NCBI GenBank assembly: GCA_905250025.1
Contig: CAJNOJ010000015.1
Coordinates: 496,001 to 560,000, forward strand
Source of the DNA: Adineta ricciae
Lineage: Eukaryota; Rotifera; Eurotatoria; Adinetida; Adinetidae
Reading direction: 5' to 3'
DNA: 64,000 bases
The position numbers and the translations under genes were made by a program. This document shows, piece by piece, positions 22,601-35,188 of the stretch. The notes below the pieces were generated by a model. It had not been told where the DNA came from. It saw only the letters and a list, made by a program, of their open reading frames with translations, and did not search any database. Each line of letters opens with the position of its first letter. Within the stretch, counting starts at the first letter, position 1.

Positions 22601-25600
22601 TATTAAACTATTTCAACTTACCGGCCAGTATGTGACATCACATGTTCCATCTTTGTTATCTTTACATTGGATTTCCGCTTTCGAACTGCCTTCCACAGCA
22701 ACGGAAAGACCACCAGAACCAGCATCTTTAGTCACAATACGAAAGTTACATGGTTCATCGCAGACACCATGACTAAGACCGGGCCCGTATGCAGTAACAT
22801 AACCAGTTTGGACTTTGTCGACATGAAATTTGAATGGAGAGCCGGCAATTGGCTGTCCTTGATAGAAAACATCGAGTTCATGCAAACCAATCTCCGATGG
22901 TTGATATTTGATCGAAACAGTTCCATCTTGATTGTCATCAATAATTGGGGTATGAAATTTGCCGTTGGGTGTTCGAATTAATGCTAAAAAAACAGGTTTT
23001 CAAACATATATTTACATATGACAATCTAATAGTTATGTGATAAAATTTCTTTCAAATCTACTTGTGAATAGTACTTCTCATCCCATTATTCCATAAAATA
23101 AAATTCTTCTCATAGCGAGCGAGTGTCAAGAGAGAGTCAGAAAAGGAAAGCAAGATTTGTTTTGTAACATCATACCGGTTATATCACCAATCTGACCTCC
23201 ACCAACTGGTAGGCGAAAATCAACGGGACGATATTGAGTTGTTGTCGTTGTCGTCGTGGTTGTTACAGTTTCTGTTGTTTGAGTACGGTTGTATTTACTA
23301 GAATCACCAGCCTTTTGAGGAAAAAAAAAGAAAAGAATCGTAAACAAATGAATTCTATTCAAAGATCGTTTTGGGTGATCAAGAAGAAGCAGAATGGTGC
23401 TTGAAATGTGAAGTGAAAGACAATAACTATATTGAACTCGCAATTGTTTCTAGATACGATCGATATTCCTTTTCTTCTCTCTCGCTAATCTTTTTTTTAT
23501 CGATACTTTCATTCTGTAATCTTAAACGATTTATGAATTTGCTTGACACATATGTGAGATAATTGAATTTAAATATTCGCATACCTCGAGATCGTCTGCA
23601 CCCTAGAAGAAGGCGAAAAAGAAGGATCATATAAATCAAATAATGAACCATAGTTCGGCATGGATGTATGCACGTACACTTCGCTAAACTATGTTCATCG
23701 AGGACGAAGAAATCAAAATTGGAGAATAGATTTCATTACAAACATTCATATTCATAGGGAAAGTATTTTTTAAGTAGGAAGAGAAAGATCGATTTGGATG
23801 TCAACATACCGTGACGATGAAATCACCACCTGGAACATCTTGTCCACCAAATTTAATTTTGACAACATAATTTCCGGGATTATGTGGAGTGTAGTATACA
23901 TTGAATGTTCCATCTTCGTTATCGACAATATCAATATCAAGATCACTGCCGGCAGTCGAACGAATACGACATGTTACCGCGCCTGGACCAGCGTCATGCG
24001 TATCGACAGTAATCGTATATTCTTCACCCACTTGGACACTAGAATTGGTGCCACTGCCTGTAAGAAAGAGCAAAACTAATGATCGACAAAAAAAACAGCT
24101 AATCTCTTTACCAGAAAGGTGGCATTTAGTTGGATCTCCAGTCGGCTCCACTTTTACGTTGAACGGAGAATTAAGAACCGGAATACCGCCATAATTGACA
24201 TTAATTATATATCGACCGACATCATTTGGTTTATAGATAACTTTGTATGTGCCGTCTTTATTATCGATTAATTTCGAAGAAACTAAAACGCCTTCGGGAT
24301 TCTAAAAGCAGAAGTGAAATCATGAGTAAGTATGATGGCTATTCTCTTTACCTTTATCGAAACTTCGGGTTGTTCGAGACCAGCTTCACTTGTGTCAATA
24401 CGAAAAGAAGTTTCAAGTGAAGCAGGAATACCGTTACGAATACCGGGTCCGTCAACAACGACTTTCTGTGGTTCAAAACTCGGCAGAACTTGAACGTTAA
24501 ATGGACTAGTGAAATTTAAAGCACAGTTAATTCCCACTGTTTCTTGAAAGTCAATCAATATACATACCTTTGACGTACTGGTTTATCACTCCAGTTGATA
24601 TCAATACGATGTGGACCTTCGGTTTGAGGAGTAAACTCAGCTACGTAGACACCTTCCCCTCTTGGTCGAATGCTAGCTGGTTTGCGTCGGCCTGTAGTAC
24701 AAAACAAAAGAGAATTGTGTGTGCCCTTATCGAATGGAACAGGTTGGAAGAGGGGAGGAGAAGAGCGAGAGAGAAAGAAAGGAGAAAGTGGAAGAAAAAA
24801 GAAAAGATGTTATGTTTGCTGCTTAGATCGAAAATCAACTTCATATGTGAAAATGAAGAAGAGAAGAAATAAAAATACTATATGTGATATTGTTCATTTG
24901 AATCGCGAGAAGAGATGAATAGCAATTTAAGCTTCTCAAGTTGTTCTCATATGTCGAATTACCTTATCAGAGAATATAAAAAGCGAGTCAGAGAGGAAAG
25001 ATTTATCATCGTTTCAATTGAACAAAAATCGATGAAGGTTGAGAACCTTTTTGGCACGCGCACACGTACTTCTCAATACATATATGTATATATAGATGAA
25101 ATATAAAAGCAAACNACCGTGCCATCTTGATTGTCGTCAATAATTGGAGTATGAAATTTGCCGTTGGGTGTTCGAATTAATGCTAAAAAAAAGAGGTATT
25201 CAAACGTATAGTTACATATGACAATCTAATAGTTATATGATAAAATTTCTTTCGAATCTACTTGTGAATAGTACTTCTCATTCCATTATTCCATAAAATG
25301 AAATTCTTCTTATAGCGAGCAAGTGTCAAGATAGAGAAACAAAAGTTTGTTTTGTAACATCATACCGGTTATATCACCAATTTGACCTCCACCAACTGGT
25401 AGACGAAAATCAACGGGACGATATTGAGTTGTTGTCGTTGTCGTCGTGCTTGTTACAGTTTCTGTTGTTTGAGTACGATTGTATTTACTGGAATCGCCAG
25501 CCTTTTCAGAAAAAAAAAGACAAGAATCGTAAATAAATGAATTCTATTCAAAGATCGTTTGGGTGATCAAGAAGAAGCAGAATGGTGCTTGAAATGTGAA

Positions 25601-28600
25601 GTGAAAGACAATAACTATATTGAACTCGCAATTGTTTCTAGATACGATCGATATTCCTTTTCTTCTCTCTCGTTAATCTTTTTTTTATCGATACTTTCAT
25701 TCTGTAATCTTAAACGATTTATGAATTTGCTTGACATATATGTGAGATAATTGAATTTAAATATTCGCATACCCCGAAATCGTCTGCACCCTAGAAGAAG
25801 GCGAAAAAGAAGGATCATATAAATCAAATAATGAACCATAATTCGGCATGGATATATGCACGTACACTTCGCTAATCTATGTTCATCGAGGACGAAGAAA
25901 TCAAAATCGAAGCATAGCTTTCATTACAAACATTCATATTCATAGGGAGCGGTTTTTTGAGAAGGAAAGAAAAGATCGATTTGGATGTTCACATACCGTG
26001 ACGATGAAATCACCGCCTGGAACATCTTGTCCACCGAATTTGATTTTGACAACATAATTTCCTGGATTATGTGGAGTGTAGTATACATTGAATGTTCCAT
26101 CTTCGTTATCGACAATATCGATATCAAGATCGCTGCCGGCAGTCGAACGAATACGACATGTTACCGCACCTGGGCCAGCGTCATGTGTATCGACAGTAAT
26201 CGTATATTCTTCACCCACTTGGACGCTAGAATTGGTGCCACTGCCTGTAGGAAAGAGCAAAACTAATGATCGGCAAAAAGAGAATAGCTGATTTCTTTAC
26301 CAGAAAGGTGGCATTTAGTTGGATCTCCAGTTGGCTCCACTTTTACGTTGAACGGAGAATTAAGAACCGGAATACCGCCATAATTGACATTGATTATATA
26401 TCGACCGACATCATTTGGTTTGTAGATAACTTTATATGTACCGTCTTTGTTATCGATTAATTTCGAAGAAACTAATACGCCTTCGGGATTCTAAAAGCAG
26501 AAGCGAAATCATGGATAAACATGATGATTATTCTCTTTACCTTGATCGAAACGTCAGGTTGTTCGAGACCAGCTTCACGTGTGTTAATACGAAAAGAAGT
26601 TTCAAGTGAAGCAGGAATACCGTTACGAATACCGGGTCCGTCAACAATAACTTTCTGTGGTTCAAAACTCGGCAGAACTTGAACGTTAAATGGACTAGAG
26701 AAATTCAAAGCACAGTTAATTCCCACCGTTTCTCGCAATGCAATCAATACACATACCTTTCACGTACTGGTTTATCACTCCAGTTGATATCAATACGATG
26801 TGGACCTTCGGTTTGAGGAGTAAACTCGGCTACGTAAACACCTTCTCCTCTTGGTCGAATGCTAGCTGGTTTGCGTCGGCCTGTTGTACAAAACAAGAGA
26901 GAATTGTGTATGCCCTTATCGAATGGAACAGGTTGGAAGAGAGGAGGGGAAGAGCGATAGAGAAAGAAAGGAGAAAGTGAAAGAAAAAAAAGAAAAGATG
27001 TTATGTTTGCTGCTTAGATCGAAAATCAACTTCATATGTGAAAATGAAGAAGAGAAGAAATAAAAATACTATATATGATATTGCTCATTTGAATCGCGAG
27101 AAGAGATGAATAGCAATTTAAGCTTCTCAAGTTGTTCTCATATGTCGAATTACCTTATCAGAGAATATAAAAAGCGAGTCAGAGAGGAAAGATTTATCAT
27201 CGTTTCAATTGAACAAAAATCGATGAAGGTTGAGAACCTTTTTGGCACGCGCACACGTACTTCTCAATACATATATGTATATATAGATGAAATATAAAAG
27301 CAAACGATGAAGAAGAAAAGGTTAATGAAACTCGATTAGATTGTAATGGTAGCACTGTCCGTCCTTCATTGCCTTGGCATTGCTTTTGCCTTCCTTTGCA
27401 CTTTTTCTGGCTTCAATACATATATGTATACACACTCACATCGATGTTCTTTACATCTTTACCTTTCAATCAATCGATTTTTTAACAATGTTGTTTTCCT
27501 TTATCGTCTTCATTCGATTACTTTCTTTTTCTTTTCGATTCAAAATCGATATAAACGTTAAATTGATTCAAATATGCAATTCTATAAATAGCTTCTCTTC
27601 GTCATAAATAAATACATTTTTAAATAAATATACATATGCATTTATGACTGTTAATGAGCAAGGTAAACTAGAGTTCTTCTGCTCTCGAAAAGAAGAAGAA
27701 TTTGGAATGGTGAAGGCTTACCGTGCGAATCAGTGATGTCAATGGATGGATTACCAGGTCCGGCTGTTTGACCATCGATAACGATTTCTTGTAAGGTGTT
27801 CGCACGCATAGTGGAACTCATTTTCACATTAACATGACTAGCATCAAGTCGATCACGTACATTGACATGAAACGGTGAGCCTGTATAATTAAAAAAGATG
27901 AGAAGTTTGATAAACACTGAGCACTTTTATCATGTGCAAACAAATGACACTTACCTGGTACATGTTGTTCAGCAAATTTAATTGCTATATCATATTGACC
28001 GGCTTTTGTCTAGATTAAAAATAGAAAGTCAAAACATGAAAAAACCTTGCATTTGTTTGTCTTCATCTCTTACAGGTAAATATTCCATAATGCATGTACC
28101 GTCTTGATTATCTTTGCAGATCATTTTCGCTTCCGATGGCCCTTCGATAGCTAGGCCGAGACTTCCTTGACCAGCGCCTTTGGTTTCAATTGTAAATGTT
28201 GTCGGTTCGTTTGTTGTTGCACCTTCGAGGCCCGGTCCATAGGCACGTACACGTGCGGCATCATAACCGGATGCAGCATTGACACGAAATGGACTGCCTG
28301 GAACAGGAACATTCTCGTACGTTACATCCAATTGATGCATGCCTACGAGATAATATATAAATGAATGACAGGGAATTTCTCTGGCTGAATGGCTAACCTG
28401 GTTCATATGGGGCATACTGTACTTGATAAGTTCCATTTGACATGTTTTTCACTGGACATCGAACAGGTCGACCACTGGGTGATGTTAATAGACATTCAAC
28501 ACGACCTGTACCACTGCTAGTCACGGATTTAGCATCAACAGTAAACTCCGTTGGACTTTCGAGAAAAACGCCTAAAGGAAAATCAAGAATGTATATCATC

Positions 28601-31600
28601 ATTGAAAACAAGTCTAATTCAGAAAGAAATAAATAAAATACGAAGCGTCCCAACATGCACCTATTTCCGAAATACAGTCCATCACCGAATAGAATATGAT
28701 ATATTCTTACAAGGATTTTTGAATAATATCGATTAGTAGTAATTTTAAAAAGATCTAAAAGGGTTTTCTGAGGGTCATATATACATCGATCTAGAAGAAT
28801 ATTGTTTTTCCTTGTTCATTAGGTTTCAACGTGCAGGTCTTTCGAATAAAACCACGTCACATAAATCGTACAAGAGAGAGAGAGGCAGAGAAAGTAAAAG
28901 CAATGATAGTTCATGCAGGCGAGATAAGACAAGACATGCGGGTTTTGATGGTTAAATATATGGTTGTTGTACTCGTTAAGTACACACCGTTTGTATCAAG
29001 ACCAGGACCATAACAGCGTATGCTACGCGTATCAAGATCCGGTCGTACAGCAGCATGAAATGGTGAACCAGCGATGTGTTTTCCTTCGTATAAGATATTG
29101 ATATTGTAATTACCAGGGGCTGTATTTCATAAGATACGATGAAAAGTCATTAAAATAAGACGATTGAAAAAAAAAGCTACCTGTCGGATGGTACGTAACA
29201 CGACAACTACCATCGTTATTATCTTGATAGTCAATTTTGGATTCTGAAGGCCCTTCAACTGTGACGCCAAGCTGACCGTTACCGGCACCACGTGTGTCAA
29301 CAGTAAAATCAGCTGGTTTATTGACAGTACCTTGGGATAGACCGGGCCCATAGGCACGTACTTTACTTGCATCAAGCGGCTCAATAGCTGTAACTTGTGC
29401 TGGACGTACCGGTATTGTATACACATCTGGTTCAATGACGTAAGTGCCCGGTTCAGGCACATTGAAACGAAGATTATAACCTTGTGGAGCTGGTGTAATA
29501 ATTGCATCCTGAGCGTTGCCGGAAGGTCCGACTACGCGCGCACGAATAGCATTTGCTGGTATTGGACCAGCTGCTATCGTATTCAATGTTACCTGCGCAG
29601 GCTGTCCAACGGTGGGTGCTATGATTGGGGAAAAGAGAGATAGAACGTTTGTAAGAGGAAAAAAATGCTTGAAAAAAACAGATGCAGCTACATAGAGCGA
29701 AGGCAACTCGATCTAATCAACTTTTAAACTTCGAAGAACATGAAGAACTTACGTGTTTCGAGGCCTTCGATACGTATTTTACTGACATCAACGGTTGGTT
29801 CGACATTAACTTTGAGTGGTGATATAGGTATTTCATTATCGCTGAATAGAACACTAATGCAATGAACTCCAGGTGATTTTGGCGTATAGTCTATTTTAAA
29901 TGTTCCATCTTGTCTGTCATCGATTGTAAATGGAAGATCTTGATTTTTAGCATCGGTTAAAGCAATTGAGATATCTCCTGAAACGAAGAAATCAATTAGA
30001 CGATTAGTTCTACGCATTCATTTTCCTATAGCATGAAAATCTAATCGAAAAAGTTTATTAATCAAATACGCAAGCAAGCAAGCAGTTAAACTAGGACAAG
30101 CAAAATGCATCTACCAAACAACAGCAACATTCACAAGTGTTACGCGTGCTTTCGGTCTGTATGTAGCATGTAATCCATGATGTTTATCATCATTTTGTAT
30201 CGCTAATGCATACTGTTGTTGATTATCTAGATCTTGAATATTGATCTTGTATGGAATGATATCGTTGTCACACGTGTCAATATCGAGAGAATCAAGTGAG
30301 CGAAAACGATGGTTGAATTTAGTAGGAATGACTAAGAAGAGCATGCAAAGAAGAGTTTATTAATCATGCATTTGTTAGTAAGTGACAAAGAAAGAGCATG
30401 AAAAGCAGAATCAAAACGAAAAAATGCAATCCTGTTACTAACCTGGTCCAGCTTCCTTACAGTCAACAGTAAAATGAGTTGGATTATTCATTTTTACGCC
30501 ACGCTCAACACCTGGACCATAAACACGTACCTTCGATGGATTCGAAGGTTCAGTAGGCCAAACCTATATGATATATAAATTAGCAATAACAAAAGAAATG
30601 GGAAAAGGAGTTCTGTACTCTAAATGGACTGTTTGGAATAGCTACACCACCATAATCAATAAGAATACAATGACGATTGGGATTTGTCGGTGTATAGCGA
30701 CATGTATAAGTGCCGTTACCATTATCGCGTACATGAACATCAACTGGCTGATAGTCTTGATCGATAGCTTGTACATGTAAAGGAGCATCGCCGGCATTGT
30801 GTGTATCAACAGTAAACTCTGTTGGCTTATTGATTATCTGTCCGGCTGGTTCAAGACCAGGACCGTAAGCTTTGACCTAAGCAACAATTAGTATTTAGTG
30901 ATATTTTCATTGGCTAGTGCTACTTTATTCGAATCGAAGCTTCCAGGTGGTTCAATCCAAGCCATGAATGGTGAATGTGGTATATCTTCATCATTACATA
31001 AAATATGTACTGCATATTCACCTGGAATGGTTGGCCAATAACGAACGTTTGCTGAACCATCACCATTATCATTACATTCAATACGTGCTTGAGATGGTCC
31101 TTCGATTGAAAAACCTGGCAAAAAAAGGAAAAATCAACAGTCGAATATGCTGATGAAAACAGAAGAAAATGAAAGTCAAATGCAATCCGTGCATCATTCT
31201 CTGAGACCATGGGTAATATTCATGTCAAACACACACTTACTAATATCGCCTAAGAAATTAGTTTAAAAATGAATTTCAATAAAGATCACTGTCAATGATC
31301 GAACATTTATCTTACATACCTAATGAACCTGTTTCACCATTCGTTTCAACAACGAAATCTGCTGCACAACCGACAATACCACCTTCGAGACCTGGTCCGA
31401 ATGCTTTAATTCGTGTATCTTTAAATGGTGCGACCGATACAGGAAACGGACTCTTAGGTATATGAGCACCACCATATGTAATATTCACTGTATGAGGCCC
31501 TGCACGATTTGGTACATAACCGCACTCGTACGTTGTACTATTTACTTTAGTAACACGACAGGGTATTTCCGAACCATCTAGATAAAATTCGTCGTTTATT

Positions 31601-34600
31601 AATCAATTCGGCGGCACATGACTATTACCTGGTCCAGTGACAGTTGCTTTCATAACGCCTTCTCCAGCATCTTTGGTAATAACACGAAATTCTGCTACAT
31701 CACCAGTGCGAACACCTTTTGGTTGAATACCTCTTCCATAGGCCCGACATTTCTTGGCATCAGATGCTGTAGAACGAGGAAGAAAAGAGAAACGAATATT
31801 AACATACATGCTTATGATATTCAAAAAACTACTATCCAATCACCATTTTAAGAGAAAAAAAATATCAGTAAAACATTCCGACTGAATCCCCAACTACAAA
31901 AAAAAAATTGCACACAAACCCTTCTGATATTTATACGTCGATGCAATATCGAAATTCATAGAACTCTTTGGTTTTTTAAATTCCATAGACGAATGGTAGC
32001 TCTCATCGTTTCTTGAATATTTTTCTCCTCTCTCAATCGATGAGAAACGTGATTTTACTAGAGACAAGTTATTTCGACGTTTTCGCGAATGTTTCATACA
32101 TAACGAATCGAGAAGTTCTACTTACATGGGGAGACGTTGACACCAAATGGACTACGTGGTATAGGCCGGTCAGCAAAGAATACATTGACTGAATGAAGAC
32201 CAGGCTCGCGTGGTACATATTCGCAACGGAATTTGCCTGGACTTGTTTGTTTGACTGATACAGGAACGGCGTTCTCTCGATTATGTGGATCGACAACAGC
32301 CACTTCTGCAAGACCATTACCAGCATCTGGGAATCAGTGATACATTGATAGAATTCTTTTCAAGATAGAAAAATTATGGTAACTTACTTGTAGCATCAAT
32401 TTCAAACCAGGTTGGCTTATCGACCATCACACCGTTGGGCTCCAAACCAGGTCCGCTTGCTCGACATTGACTGGCATCACCTGATTTGCCCTCGATAAAG
32501 GGTGAAAACGGAGACTTAGGTACTTCTTGTCCGGCAAACTTTACGATAACCTATTGCAAATTCGAACGATATAAACACTTTTCCCGTTATTTTCTTTGAA
32601 ATATCAATTACTTTATATTGTCCTTCCAACGTTGGATAATATGTGCAATCATATGTTTGATTTTTATCATTTCGAGGAATCACATCGCACTAAACGGAAG
32701 AATATATGTTGACTAGTTTGTAACAAAAACACTAATTTACTTTTTCTTTTTGTCCTCTTGGATTGAGCACGATCACATCGACAGTACCCTTACCAGCAGC
32801 AAACGTTTCGATATGAAACTTAGCTGGTGCATCAACATGATTACCAGTTGGTTCAATACCTAATGAGAAGACAAATGAAATAATTATTCGGAATCAGCTA
32901 GTTAGACGAACGCGAACGACAATGTATTCGTTTAATCCACTGTTCTTCAATCGTATCTTTCGATTTCTTTATATGACGCTTAAACGTATAAGATTTTGTA
33001 TTACCAGCTACATCCGATGAACTCATTATTTAAAATGACTTTTCGAAAGAAGAAGAAGAAGAAGAAGGAAAAAAGGCGGTGACCATGAATGAAGAACAAT
33101 GGCTAATGAAAGAGACAGAAGAAAATGGCATCAGCTGTCGGCGCTCGTCTTCTCTCTCTCTCTCGCATTCCCCTAAAGATACAAATCGTTCGATTGTACA
33201 AACCTTTGCCATAACATCGAACACGTGCTGAATTTGTTTTTGGCCGAATAGGTGCTCCTGGTTTCAGTTTAGCATTTGGATATTGTGATAAGTAAGTCAT
33301 CATTGATTGTTCATCAACTTTCGGATTAATCATTTCATGTGGTTCAACTAATTGTGGCACACCTAACCATCGTTCGGCTAAATCCATCGCTTCTTTCGCA
33401 TTTTCCAATGCATTCTTTGGATCACGATCATTCCAATCCGGATAAAGTCCTTTTAAAAGAAAATTTTGTCAATGCACTCAAACAGGATTATTTCTTTTTT
33501 TTCCGTTCTAATGAGGATTACGAAAGTGTATATGTGTGTACATACCGGGTGCGCATGCGTCAACGAGTGCACCAATAGCACGACCATCATTCCAGTCCGA
33601 TGTAAAATTTGAAACAGGTAATTCTGGTGGTAGTTTTTCTTGCACCCAATTCATCAACTTTTGTTTGGGTGTGACATCTTTGCCCGAACCAGGTGCATCG
33701 GGTTGTTCGAATTCCCACATTGGTAACGAAATCGAATAATGTAAAATCAATGTCCATATTAAACCAAGAATAAGTTTTAATTTTCCATCAACAATATGTG
33801 AAGCATCTAAACAGACATTTTCGTTTTGAATAACAGATCGACAACATCGAGACGACCTTGCCGTTAGAAAGCTAATCTATGAGTCAGAAAATGATTGAGT
33901 AATAAAAAGTTATACGATGAACAGCTTCACGTGACGCTTCTCACAAAAGGTTTGAAAGAAAAATCGATATCAAAATGCATTTTGACGTTAATTGCATAGT
34001 CAACCACACCTTGAGGATATGTCAATTCAATCTTCGCAATAATCACTCACTTCTACACTCAATTCTGAACAATATCAATCGTGTAGTAAATAACTGCTAA
34101 GATAAAAAATTTCAAAGAACAATCGCAGGAAAGTAAGTTTTATTGCGCAGATAGTTATCTGTAGACAAATTCTGCTCTTCAAATCCTTGAGTTTTGTTGA
34201 ATCGCTCGAAATCAGAACAAGAGGGTTAAGGACGATATTTTCTTGACTTTTTTTTTCTCGATCAATTTCTATCCCGAACTGATAATTATATCGCTTGTTT
34301 TTTTTTTCGTCTATTTGATTTGGTGAAACCTGAAACGTTGTGTTTTCGAACTAATGTTTCTCTTTCTTAAAATAGGTCACTATCAAACAACGAAAAACAC
34401 TGATGGAAGAAAATCCAACTTACCAATATTAACAAGACGTATACGTTCAGTATTTTCCAAGAAATCTAAGACGATAGAAACATTTTCTAATTTGTGAGGA
34501 CGTAAAGTTGGCCTTTTGTTATAACGTGGAACTTTCTTCTGTGATAAAACTTCAATTAATGAAATCAGATTCAATCCATCTCCTAATTCAAGCTGTAGAT

Positions 34601-34936
34601 CATCTATATGTCGATTGAGCAATTTGAGATGTTCGTTTGCCCAACGTGTAAATGTATTTTGCTGTATTCTTTTCCATGGAGCATCATCTGCTAATTCTCG
34701 CTGCATATCTTCATAAAACTCTGTTGAGAAGAAAAATAAATGAATTCAATGTCATTGGTATTGATTGAAGATAAGATGAAATAATATGTGTTTTTCTCGT
34801 ATCTCTGTTTACCTTCTTCTGTGCGTCCGAATTCGTCTTCTTCAGTAGGTTCACTGTGTTCGTTACGTTGAGGATTTTCAGGTCCGCCTCCTCCACCTGA
34901 ATAGCCGTTTGCCGACTGGTTGTTCGTCGTTGACAT
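19623..34936 (-). CDS. FLN: Filamin, actin-crosslinking protein
   Basis: A large gene with about 45 exons. The N-terminal actin-binding domain has two calponin-homology domains: CH1 at 34720-34424 ([29 protein letters not shown]) and CH2 at 33806-33204 ([61 protein letters not shown]). About 22 filamin Ig repeats follow, each with the YGPGL... / AGxG...EGPS / DNxDGT / HIPGSPF pattern. The last nine match vertebrate repeats 16-24 in order, including the repeat-16-type [19 protein letters not shown] after a poly-Thr hinge, a Ser-rich hinge before the end, and the dimerisation repeat ending [13 protein letters not shown]. Repeat 7 (about 29400-29760) is degenerate. The 22917-27305 part is present twice (see repeat entries), so the assembled frame is broken there. 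Filamin crosslinks F-actin and anchors membrane receptors. Confidence 0.93.
22917..25114. repeat. Tandem segment, copy A (filamin exons and introns)
   Basis: A 2198-bp segment that recurs almost base for base as copy B. On the minus strand it holds the second half of one Ig repeat ([13 protein letters not shown]), two complete repeats, the poly-Thr hinge and the first half of the repeat-16-like domain. It differs from copy B by scattered substitutions and small indels, more in introns than exons, with some amino-acid changes ([16 protein letters not shown] against [16 protein letters not shown]). It ends exactly at the N. Confidence 0.92.
25115..25115. other. Single N at segment junction
   Basis: The only ambiguous base in the window, located exactly between copy A and copy B. 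Scaffolding programs commonly insert a one-base gap when two contigs are predicted to overlap but could not be merged, so it probably marks a contig join rather than a real base. Confidence 0.85.
25116..27305. repeat. Tandem segment, copy B (filamin exons and introns)
   Basis: A 2190-bp segment matching copy A at an offset of 2191-2199 bp. At its left end it begins in the middle of the exon coding DDNQDGTV, directly after intron sequence of copy A. The exon therefore has no in-phase splice donor on the minus strand. At its right end it runs smoothly into unique sequence (GATGAAGAAG...), so this copy carries the authentic upstream flank, while copy A carries the authentic downstream flank. Confidence 0.92.
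30115..30331 (-). other. Filamin-like half repeat inside a filamin intron
   Basis: Within the intron 29980-30442, between exons that already join into a complete Ig repeat ([16 protein letters not shown]), there is a 217-nt open block with an acceptor (TTCTTAG) and a donor (TTTG/GTAGAT). Its translation includes [20 protein letters not shown] and [21 protein letters not shown], resembling strands C-G of a filamin repeat. The donor phase does not match the next exon, and reading on gives TAG at once. It may be a relic exon or an alternative terminal exon. Confidence 0.4.
33047..33067. repeat. GAA trinucleotide microsatellite
   Basis: About six to seven GAA units in a filamin intron. Confidence 0.75.
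33807..34423 (-). other. Long filamin intron between CH-domain exons
   Basis: 617 nt, with donor GTAAGTT after VNI and acceptor TGTTTAG before ASHIVDGKL. Both flanks are in phase 1. I see no coding or RNA element inside. It is ten times the usual intron length here, so it might hold regulatory sequence. Confidence 0.55.
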
Positions 34937-35165
34937 TTTTTTTCTTTTTCTTTCTGTTCAAAAGCTTTTTTTTTCTTTTCTTCTTTAGCGACGACCCGCA
35001 ATAGTAGTTGAGATGGTTGTACGTTTTCGAATCGTAGATATATGATTCACCTAGTCAATGAGAAGAAAAGGAAGAAAAACAGAACAAATGAAAATTTTTC
35101 AAAAAAAAAATTCGTTTATATGTCTCTTATTCGTGTACATGTACGTGTATGAATATGTATATTTA

Positions 35166-35188
35166 TACACACATACACACACACACAC
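35166..35188. repeat. CA dinucleotide microsatellite
   Basis: About 11 AC/CA units with one interruption. Confidence 0.8.

Noticed and set aside
22317-22772. 151-aa plus-strand open frame opposite filamin
   Set aside because: Antisense shadow of filamin repeats.
32995-33030. Possible mini-exon in a filamin intron
   Set aside because: The exons on either side join in phase without it.
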